Shown: positions 1-5,372 of the stretch, one piece after another
Layout: each line of letters opens with the position of its first letter
Position numbering within the stretch: the stretch's first letter is position 1
From: Bacteroidales bacterium
GTDB taxonomy: Bacteria > Bacteroidota > Bacteroidia > Bacteroidales > DTU049
Assembly (NCBI GenBank): GCA_030017935.1
Contig: JASEGF010000055.1
Coordinates: 1-5,418 of the forward strand
Length of the DNA stretch: 5,418 bases
Direction of reading: 5' to 3'
Position numbers and translations under genes: made by a program
Notes under the pieces: model-generated
The model's database searches: none
Told to the model about the DNA's origin: nothing
What the model saw: only the letters and a program-made list of their open reading frames with translations

Positions 1-324
1 GCATTATCTAATACTAATATACCTCTTACAAAAGGCATGGGTGGTATATTACTATTACCTGACAAATTAACAAAAAGATTAGATCCCTATCCCTGTATTA
101 GATGTGGACGATGTGCTCATGCATGTCCTATGGGTTTAGAACCTTTTTATTTAGAAAAATTAATAATTAAAGAAAAATGGGAAGTAGCAGAAAAACATTG
201 GATTATGGACTGCATGGAATGTGGCTCATGCCAATACACATGTCCTGCTAAACGTCCTTTATTAGATTATATTAGACTTGGAAAAAATAAAGTAAGTGCA
301 ATCATAAGATCGCGAAAAAATTAA
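1..324 (+). CDS. rnfC: RnfC, electron transport complex subunit C (3' part, 5' end outside window)
   Basis: This is the C-terminal 107 residues of RnfC, the peripheral Rnf subunit that carries iron-sulfur clusters and is thought to hold the NAD(H)/FMN site, on the cytoplasmic face. The frame is open from base 1, so the gene continues upstream; the internal ATG at 37 is not the start, because the preceding residues (IPLTKGMGGILLLP) match the conserved family stretch just before the clusters. Two ferredoxin-type 4Fe-4S motifs are complete: CIRCGRCAHACP (visible residues 32-43) and CMECGSCQYTCP (residues 71-82). The protein ends only 25 residues after the second motif, so it is the short RnfC form without the long repeat-rich tail of enterobacterial RnfC. 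It is the first gene of the visible operon, and rnfD follows after 7 nt. In Bacteroidota rnfB usually lies just upstream; it is not visible here. Confidence 0.95.
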   Translation, partial: ALSNTNIPLTKGMGGILLLPDKLTKRLDPYPCIRCGRCAHACPMGLEPFYLEKLIIKEKWEVAEKHWIMDCMECGSCQYTCPAKRPLLDYIRLGKNKVSAIIRSRKN

Positions 325-331
325 TACAATT

Positions 332-1318
332 ATGGATAAGAAATTTATAATCTCTGGTTCACCACACATTTACGCTAAAGATAATGTTCAACGTATAATG
401 CTAGATGTTATCATAGCTCTGATACCAGCCACTTTAGGATCATTCTATTTGTTTGGCTTTGGTGCTGTTAGAGTATTTTTTGTATCAGTGATTTCTTGTT
501 TACTTTTTGAATATTTAATACAAAAATTTTTATTAAAACAAAAACCTACTATCAATGACTTATCTGCTATTGTTACAGGTATGCTTTTAGCATTTAATGT
601 ACCGAGTAATTTACCTACTTGGATAGTTATTATTGGTTCATTGATAGCTATTGGTATTGGCAAAATGGTTTTTGGTGGGTTAGGACAAAATTTATTTAAT
701 CCTGCTTTAGTATCTAGAGTATTTCTTTTAATTTCATTTCCCGTTTATATGACTAGTTGGCCAAAGCCTATAGAATCTGCTAGGCAATTAACTGATGTAA
801 TTACTGGACCTACTCCATTAGGTGTCATAAAAGAAAGTGGATCTATAGCTGCTGCTACTCAAACTGGTGAAATACCAACGTATACAAATATGATGCTAGG
901 AAATATGGGCGGTAGTATAGGTGAAGTATCAGCCATATTATTATTGATAGGTGCTATTTATTTATTATATCGAAAAGTTATAACCTTGCACATTCCTTTA
1001 GCATATATTTTGTCAGTTATGGTATTTACTGGAATATTTTGGCTAATCGATCCTACTAAATATGCAGATCCATTGTTTCATTTATTAACAGGTGGATTAA
1101 TTTTAGGTGCTTTTTTCATGGCTACAGATATGGTTACATCACCTACATCATACAAGGGACAAATAATCTTTGGCATTGGATGTGGTTTATTAACTGGTAT
1201 AATAAGATTATTTGGAGCTTATCCAGAGGGAGTATCTTTTTCTATATTAATAATGAATGCATTTGTACCATTGATAGATAGAATATCAAATAAACATTTC
1301 GGGGAGGTAAAAGCATGA
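332..1318 (+). CDS. rnfD: RnfD, membrane subunit D of the ferredoxin:NAD+ oxidoreductase
   Basis: RnfD is an integral membrane subunit of the NqrB/RnfD family that carries a covalently bound FMN and takes part in the ion-translocating electron path. The 328-residue product is the usual length, with about ten hydrophobic segments (for example residues 24-43, 45-64, 95-114, 197-214, 220-240, 277-297). Family signatures are present: GGLGQNLFNPALVSR (115-129), ATDMVTSPTS (264-273) and EGVSFSILIMNAFVPLID (299-316). The flavinylated threonine should be T161 in ITGPTPLG; the residue before it is proline where alanine (GATPL) is what I recall as usual. The ATG at 332 is chosen because it lies 7 nt after the rnfC stop and gives a normal N-terminus; no Shine-Dalgarno sequence is visible, as is common in Bacteroidota. 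Its stop overlaps the rnfG start (ATGA), suggesting translational coupling. Confidence 0.96.
   Translation: MDKKFIISGSPHIYAKDNVQRIMLDVIIALIPATLGSFYLFGFGAVRVFFVSVISCLLFEYLIQKFLLKQKPTINDLSAIVTGMLLAFNVPSNLPTWIVIIGSLIAIGIGKMVFGGLGQNLFNPALVSRVFLLISFPVYMTSWPKPIESARQLTDVITGPTPLGVIKESGSIAAATQTGEIPTYTNMMLGNMGGSIGEVSAILLLIGAIYLLYRKVITLHIPLAYILSVMVFTGIFWLIDPTKYADPLFHLLTGGLILGAFFMATDMVTSPTSYKGQIIFGIGCGLLTGIIRLFGAYPEGVSFSILIMNAFVPLIDRISNKHFGEVKA
1301..1308 (+). promoter_or_regulatory. Strong Shine-Dalgarno sequence for rnfG
   Basis: GGGGAGGT lies 6 nt before the rnfG ATG at 1315, inside the last codons of rnfD. It is an almost ideal anti-SD complement and supports this start. It stands out because rnfD and rnfA have no such site and Bacteroidota genes generally use weak or no SD. 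Confidence 0.7.
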
Positions 1319-1887
1319 GTAAAAAAGAATCAAGTTTACTTAATTTGGTGCTAACACTTTTTATAATAGCAGCTCTAGCAGCTATTTTATTAGCACTTGT
1401 AAATAAAATAACTTCAGGACCAATAGCAGATGCCCAACAGCAGAAAGAAAAAGATGCATTACAAAAAGTTTTACCATCTTTTACAGATCTTAAAACTATC
1501 TATATTGCAAACATCGATGGTAGTGATTCTCTGAAAGTATATGAAGCAATATCAAATGGTACAGTGATAGGTTATGCTGTAAATACCTATACCATGCAAG
1601 GATTTAATGGTAGAATAGAACTAATGGTAGGCTTTGATACTACACTTACTATTATAAACACTGAAGTAATAAATCAAGCAGAAACTCCTGGATTAGGAGA
1701 CAAAATTACAAAACCAGATTTTAGAGAACAATTTAAAGGTAAAAATCCAGAAAACTTTATTTTAAAAGTAAAAAAAGATAAAGGAGATGTAGATGCTATC
1801 ACTGCATCCACAATAACATCAAGAGCTTTTTGCGATGCTTTAGATAGAGCATATAGATCATTAAAAGCATGGAAAGGAGGTGCATAA
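1315..1887 (+). CDS. rnfG: RnfG, flavoprotein subunit G of the Rnf complex
   Basis: RnfG is anchored by one transmembrane helix and places a covalent FMN on the outer (periplasmic) side, passing electrons between the membrane core and RnfD. The 190-residue product has a charged start (MSKKESS), one hydrophobic helix at about residues 9-30, and a soluble FMN-binding domain over about residues 75-180. The conserved ETPGLGDKI stretch is at 123-131. The flavinylation site reads DAITASTITS (160-169), with T166 as the probable FMN-phosphoester acceptor. The textbook form is SGAT, so three of the four positions differ while the acceptor threonine and the flanking DAI and ITSRA residues are kept. The ATG at 1315 overlaps the rnfD stop by 4 nt and is preceded by a strong SD. 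rnfE starts 1 nt after its stop. Confidence 0.95.
   Translation: MSKKESSLLNLVLTLFIIAALAAILLALVNKITSGPIADAQQQKEKDALQKVLPSFTDLKTIYIANIDGSDSLKVYEAISNGTVIGYAVNTYTMQGFNGRIELMVGFDTTLTIINTEVINQAETPGLGDKITKPDFREQFKGKNPENFILKVKKDKGDVDAITASTITSRAFCDALDRAYRSLKAWKGGA
1873..1881 (+). promoter_or_regulatory. Strong Shine-Dalgarno sequence that sets the rnfE start
   Basis: AAAGGAGGT lies 7 nt upstream of the ATG at 1889, inside the last codons of rnfG. The alternative in-frame GTG at 1880 falls inside this motif and so cannot be served by it. That decides the start in favour of 1889. Confidence 0.75.
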
Positions 1888-1888
1888 T

Positions 1889-2500
1889 ATGAATCAATGG
1901 CAAAATTTCTCAAAAGGGATTTTAAAAGAAAATCCAGTATTAGTTTTAGTGTTAGGTATGTGTCCTGCATTAGCTACTACTTCATCAGCTATAAATGGAT
2001 TAGGCATGGGACTAGCTTCTACATTCGTTTTAGCTTTAAGTAATGTTATCATTTCTGCTGTCAGAAAAATGGTACCCAATATAATAAGAATTCCTATTTT
2101 TATTGTAATTATAGCAACTTTTGTAACAATAGTAGATATGGTGATGCATGCTTTTGTGCCCGATTTATACAATGCTTTAGGAATATTTATTCCTTTAATT
2201 GTTGTTAATTGTATGGTTCTAGGTAGAGCAGAAGCTTTTGCTTCTAAAAACGATATATTATCGTCTTTAATTGACGGATTAGGTATAGGAATAGGCTTTA
2301 CATTAACATTAACAGTATTAGGCTCTATTAGGGAAATATTGGGCGCAGGTAGTATATTCGGCTATAAATTTATAGCACCTACTGCTGATGGTATATTAGT
2401 TTTTATTTTAGCTCCAGGTGCCTTTTTGACATTGGGTATTTTAATGGCATTAAATAATTTATATAAAAATAAAACTTCAAAAACAACAAAAAATAGTTAA
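1889..2500 (+). CDS. rnfE: RnfE, membrane subunit E of the Rnf complex
   Basis: RnfE is a six-helix membrane protein of the NqrD/RnfE family. It pairs with its homologue RnfA in inverted topology to form the core of the complex. From the ATG at 1889 the product is 203 residues. It keeps the LGMCPALATTSSA motif (C25) and the VVNCMVLGRAEAFAS motif (C108). In recent Rnf/Nqr structures the equivalent cysteines, with two from the partner, hold a [2Fe-2S] cluster at the middle of the membrane. Other hydrophobic segments lie near residues 37-57, 66-88, 93-113, 130-147 and 165-188; the tail is short and lysine-rich (YKNKTSKTTKNS). A GTG at 1880 would add three residues but overlaps the SD, so I reject it. 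rnfA follows after 2 nt. Confidence 0.96.
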   Translation: MNQWQNFSKGILKENPVLVLVLGMCPALATTSSAINGLGMGLASTFVLALSNVIISAVRKMVPNIIRIPIFIVIIATFVTIVDMVMHAFVPDLYNALGIFIPLIVVNCMVLGRAEAFASKNDILSSLIDGLGIGIGFTLTLTVLGSIREILGAGSIFGYKFIAPTADGILVFILAPGAFLTLGILMALNNLYKNKTSKTTKNS

Positions 2501-2502
2501 TT

Positions 2503-3075
2503 ATGGAATATGTAATTATTATAATTTCAGCAATTTTTGTATCTAATGTAGTATTAACCCAATTTTTAGGTATATGTCCTTTTCTAGGTGTATCACAAAA
2601 AATGAGCACTGCTATAGGAATGAGTGCAGCAGTAATATTTGTACTCACTTTGGCTACTTTAGTTACTTATATAGTTTATTATGCATTATTAGCACCTTTG
2701 CATTTGCAATACCTGCAGACTATTGCTTTTATCTTAATTATTGCCTCACTTGTTCAAATGGTAGAAATTATTATTAAAAAAATATCTCAATCTTTATACC
2801 AAGCACTAGGAATTTATTTGCCATTAATCACTACTAATTGTGCTGTTTTAGGTGTTGCTTTATTAGTAATTATTAAAAATTATAATCTTGGTGAATCATT
2901 AGTCTATGCAGTATCTATTGGTATTGGCTTTGGTTTAGCTCTAATAATTATGGCAGGACTTAGAGAAAGATTAGAATTTTCTAATCTTCCAAAAGCATTC
3001 CAAGGTACTCCTATCGCACTTATACTAGCTGGTATACTATCGCTAGCTTTTATGGGATTCACGGGAATAATTTAA
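2503..3075 (+). CDS. rnfA: RnfA, membrane subunit A of the Rnf complex
   Basis: RnfA is the inverted-topology partner of RnfE in the membrane core of the ferredoxin:NAD+ oxidoreductase. The 190-residue product is full length (about 193 in E. coli) and starts with the typical MEYVIIIISAIFVSNVVLTQ. It carries the LGICPFLGVS motif (C25) and the TTNCAVLGVAL motif (C113), which mirror C25 and C108 of RnfE here and should supply the other two ligands of the intramembrane [2Fe-2S] cluster. Six hydrophobic helices are visible at about residues 4-24, 38-60, 70-90, 100-124, 133-152 and 170-190. GLRERLEFSNLPKAFQGTPI (152-171) is a conserved loop. The start has no SD and lies 2 nt after rnfE, so translation probably depends on coupling. 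It is the last gene of the operon; the next gene runs towards it from the opposite strand. Confidence 0.97.
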   Translation: MEYVIIIISAIFVSNVVLTQFLGICPFLGVSQKMSTAIGMSAAVIFVLTLATLVTYIVYYALLAPLHLQYLQTIAFILIIASLVQMVEIIIKKISQSLYQALGIYLPLITTNCAVLGVALLVIIKNYNLGESLVYAVSIGIGFGLALIIMAGLRERLEFSNLPKAFQGTPIALILAGILSLAFMGFTGII

Positions 3076-3079
3076 TTAG

Positions 3080-3121
3080 TTGATAAGTGATAAGTGATGG
3101 GTGATAGGTGATAGGTGGTAG
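3080..3121. repeat. Degenerate heptanucleotide tandem repeat (GTGATAG type)
   Basis: Six head-to-tail 7-mers are visible: TTGATAA, GTGATAA, GTGATGG, GTGATAG, GTGATAG and GTGGTAG. The array begins 4 nt after the rnfA stop. The octamer TTAGTTGA occurs at each side (3076-3083 and 3128-3135). The purine-rich strand is the coding strand of rnfA. It resembles the heptameric short tandem repeats known from other bacterial intergenic regions; function unknown. Confidence 0.85.
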
Positions 3122-3139
3122 AGTTGATTAGTTGAAAGG

Positions 3140-3204
3140 TTTAAGCTAAATGTTTAAACTATTTTTAAACTATATTAATCTATTTTTAAACAATTTTAAA
3201 CTAT
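3140..3204. repeat. Series of TTTAAACTAT-like words with helical spacing
   Basis: TTTAAACTAT-like decamers start at 3140 (TTTAAGCTAA), 3153, 3164, 3185 (TTTAAACAAT) and 3195. The last four are offset by 11, 21 and 10 bp, close to one or two helical turns. The first pair of full copies also forms an AT-only hairpin: GTTTAAA (3152-3158), a 5-nt loop, TTTAAAC (3164-3170). This may be low-complexity drift. Confidence 0.6.
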
Positions 3205-3410
3205 TCTCCATTATTTTCTTTTCGATACCTTTTATTTCATTAATTTTTTTCAATTAAAATAATGCAATATACTGAAATAGCTTTTGCCTTTACCTATGCT
3301 ATCTAATTTTTCATTTGTTTTAGCTTTAATAGATAATTTGTCTTTTTAAAATATTTAGAACATTGCAAAGATTTTCTTGAATCATTTCAATATAAGGTTG
3401 CAATTATGGT

Positions 3411-3503
3411 TTTTAATAAAACAGTGGTTTTTATGCATGTAGCTTAGAAACGATTTTGATGAGGATTTAAAACACCTCAACCACCTGTACTGTTCTATTA
3501 AAA
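3411..3503. repeat. Long interrupted inverted repeat
   Basis: The left arm TTTTAATAAAACAGTGGTT (3411-3429) pairs with a right arm made of AACCAC (3479-3484) and TGTTCTATTAAAA (3491-3503), with CTGTAC (3485-3490) bulged out. Of 19 pairs, 18 are Watson-Crick; the one mismatch becomes a G-U pair in minus-strand RNA. The 49-nt loop holds a small TGAGG/CCTCA hairpin (3460-3464 with 3475-3479). It could be a structured 3' untranslated region of either convergent transcript, a small RNA, or the remains of a small palindromic mobile element. I see no clear target duplication. Confidence 0.65.
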
Positions 3504-3524
3504 TAATATTTCCCTTTCAAGGTA

Positions 3525-3594
3525 CTACTATAGATTGCTGAGGGGTTCTGATACGGTAATTTCGACTCCGCTCAATCACCGGATGTTATAGTAG
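3525..3594. repeat. Nested palindromic element with GAGCGGAGTCGA core
   Basis: The outer arms CTACTATA (3525-3532) and TATAGTAG (3587-3594) enclose an inner hairpin with arms CGGTAATT (3554-3561) and AATCACCG (3574-3581). The inner loop reads GAGCGGAGTCGA on the minus strand. The inner stem is 8 bp with one position that pairs G-U in RNA. It starts 2 nt past the protease stop codon, so it lies in that gene's 3' untranslated region. I recall similar hairpins with a GAGCGGAGTCGA loop as dispersed intergenic repeats in several bacterial genomes, including Bacteroidota; I cannot verify copy number here. There is no T-run, so it is not a standard intrinsic terminator. Confidence 0.6.
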
Positions 3595-3596
3595 AT

Positions 3597-5372
3597 TTAC
3601 ATTTTTACTATTTTTATCACCTCTCGGGATGTTTCGGTTTCCATTATGCAAAAATACAGGCCCGGTTTTAAATCAGTGCCCTCCAATTTTAATTCATAAT
3701 TACCTGCTTCTGTGTAATTATTAAAAACCTCATGCACTCTTTGGCCGTAACTGTTGGTGATGTAAATGTTTACACGTGACGGTTGCTGTAATGAAAATCT
3801 TATGGTTGTGGAGTGGGTAAAAGGATTTGGATGGGAGGAAAAATGCATTTCATGTTTTGATATTTCAGCTTTTACATTGCTTATATTTTGGTAAATATCA
3901 GGAGAATTTTTGTTTTCAAAGGTTTTATGCATAAATGAAACACTTTCATTATTATTTATTATATAGAGTGCTCTATGATAATCCAAACCATCATAACATG
4001 TTACAGGTGCAATATATCCTCTTGCTGTAGCTCCTTCTTTAACATGAGTACCAGGTTTAATTACAATTCTTTCACCTGCTTTGAACTCCACATTAGTTCC
4101 AGGCTCAACAACAAAAGGAACATCATTTTCAGGGAAAGGCCAAGCATTTGTGGGCCAAATGGGCGGGATATCTGGATAACCGGAAACATTTCCAGCCAAT
4201 TCCATTTCATGGGTTGCTGTATATAAATGAGGTCCGCCGGATATCGTTTTGTTATGATAGATGATTGGTGGAGATATGGGATCGGTTTCAATTATACCTG
4301 TATTTTCAGGATCAAGCCAATTACTTAATCCCAAATCCCAAGAAATATCAAATCTGCCATAAAATGCAAGTCTATTGTTAACACATCCTTTCATTCCACC
4401 ATGTAATTGACCGACAATTTTATGATTACCATTAAAAGCAGGTGAACCTGATGAGCCTCCTTCCATTGCACCGGCATCAATATATGTTTCCCAATGTGTG
4501 TCAACTTCTGATGTAGTGCCATCAGACCAATTAATAATATTTTGATTCGAAACTGCAGGATCATAGTCAAAATGTATTTTCATCACATCACCTGATGGAT
4601 GGTGTATACCAGTTGTTGAATTGGGTGAATTATCTGACTTTGTCCACCCAGCAAAATGAATACCTGCAATTTTATCCATATTATTATTGGCATTATAATT
4701 ATTAAGTTCAAGTAAAGCAAAGTCTGTAATACTCGAATTTGCAAGCAATATAGATCCTGTAAAAGTCCAATATAACCCATAATAACTATTTGCATCACAA
4801 TACTGATTTTTATAATGAAATCTAAATAATGCAGTATTTGGATCAAAATCATTACCCATGCAATGATTTGCCGTCAAAAAATAAGGTTTAAAATCTTCTT
4901 TGACATTGTTAATCATTGCACCAGAACACCATTCTTTATTTTCATTTATTAAAATCATTGCAACAGCACGCGACTCAACGCACCAATCATCTCCTTCAGG
5001 GCAATTAATATCTATTTCACAATCTCCCGAATCACCATATCCTTTTTCATTATTATTTTTTTTAAAAATATCTTTATATCCGTGAATAACTTTTGAAATA
5101 TTTATTTGTCCTTCTTCTAATGAAGTATGTGGTACAAAATATTCTAATATAATTGACTCACCTTTAATAACATCGCTTGCAAAAATACCGGAAGCATTAC
5201 AATTCGCTGATGTAACAGGGCCATAAACCATAGTTCTATCTTCATTGTAAATGTATAATGAAGCATCTTCAGGTAAATAAAATTTATTGAAAATAAGATT
5301 TATTGAATACGCACCTTTAGAAATAATTTTCAATTTCCAATTTCTATTTTTCATACCATTTTCTAATTTCAA
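3597..5372 (-). CDS. Secreted S1 serine protease, lysyl endopeptidase-like, with T9SS sorting domain (5' end missing or frameshifted)
   Basis: The open frame gives 591 residues. Residues 1-105 match the family pro-domain (LENG, NWKLKIISKGAYSINLIF, YIYNEDRT, ILEYFVP, KVIHGYKD). Residues 114-358 are the catalytic domain, close to Achromobacter protease I: triad H170 (LTANHC), D217 (TDFALLEL) and S308 (GGSSGSPAF). The six API disulfide cysteines correspond to C118, C124, C149, C171, C192 and C330, and its accessory Trp/His to W282 and H324. The API specificity residue Asp225 aligns with A336 (NRLAFYGR), so lysine preference is doubtful. After a linker, residues 415-456 form a glycine-rich beta segment (VEPGTNVEFKAG, IKPGTHVKEGA). 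Residues 513-591 are a type A T9SS sorting domain (HPNPF, VNIYITNSYGQRV, LKPGLYFC, final KIVKM), implying export and surface anchoring or release. The frame opens with TTG at 5372 or ATG at 5354, lacks a signal peptide, and has an in-frame stop at 5397-5399. It is probably a 5'-damaged gene or a sequencing error. Confidence 0.9.
   Translation of the reverse strand: MKLENGMKNRNWKLKIISKGAYSINLIFNKFYLPEDASLYIYNEDRTMVYGPVTSANCNASGIFASDVIKGESIILEYFVPHTSLEEGQINISKVIHGYKDIFKKNNNEKGYGDSGDCEIDINCPEGDDWCVESRAVAMILINENKEWCSGAMINNVKEDFKPYFLTANHCMGNDFDPNTALFRFHYKNQYCDANSYYGLYWTFTGSILLANSSITDFALLELNNYNANNNMDKIAGIHFAGWTKSDNSPNSTTGIHHPSGDVMKIHFDYDPAVSNQNIINWSDGTTSEVDTHWETYIDAGAMEGGSSGSPAFNGNHKIVGQLHGGMKGCVNNRLAFYGRFDISWDLGLSNWLDPENTGIIETDPISPPIIYHNKTISGGPHLYTATHEMELAGNVSGYPDIPPIWPTNAWPFPENDVPFVVEPGTNVEFKAGERIVIKPGTHVKEGATARGYIAPVTCYDGLDYHRALYIINNNESVSFMHKTFENKNSPDIYQNISNVKAEISKHEMHFSSHPNPFTHSTTIRFSLQQPSRVNIYITNSYGQRVHEVFNNYTEAGNYELKLEGTDLKPGLYFCIMETETSREVIKIVKM

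Larger units (their letters stand above)
3076..3596. other. AT-rich convergent intergenic region with repeats, no recognised gene
   Basis: This 521-bp stretch separates two genes that end facing each other, so transcription enters from both sides. Stops are frequent in every frame. The only start-to-stop frame I followed is 14 codons (3262-3306, +), and the longest minus-strand open stretch I traced there is about 31 codons with no start. No tRNA, rRNA or riboswitch fold is apparent. It contains the tandem repeat at 3080-3121, the TTTAAACTAT word series at 3140-3204, a weak nested hairpin at 3362-3404, the long inverted repeat at 3411-3503 and the palindromic element at 3525-3594. A clear GC-rich stem followed by a T-run, which would mark a classical terminator for either gene, is not seen. 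Confidence 0.7.

Noticed and set aside
1880..1888. GTG at 1880 as the start of rnfE, adding three residues.
   Set aside because: It sits inside the Shine-Dalgarno motif that is correctly spaced for the ATG at 1889.
3152..3170. GTTTAAA/TTTAAAC hairpin as an intrinsic terminator for the rnf operon.
   Set aside because: The stem is nearly all A-T and no clear U-tract follows; it is better explained as part of the TTTAAACTAT word series.
3262..3306. A 14-codon + strand frame (MQYTEIAFAFTYAI) in the intergenic region.
   Set aside because: It is too short, with no ribosome binding site and no family resemblance.
3250..3345. Minus-strand stop-to-stop stretch of 31 codons (KDKLSIKAKTNEKLD and onward) that looks mildly protein-like.
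   Set aside because: It has no start codon, no recognisable motif and a composition expected from AT-rich DNA. It may be a gene relic, but nothing supports that.
3525..3594. Palindromic element as a CRISPR repeat or intrinsic terminator.
   Set aside because: There is a single unit with no spacers, and neither strand shows a T-run after the stem.
3600..3840. Possible base-composition jump over the T9SS sorting domain, which could indicate domain swapping.
   Set aside because: I counted about 37% GC at 3601-3840, but other 60-base lines of the same gene range from about 23% to 48%, so the difference is not distinctive.
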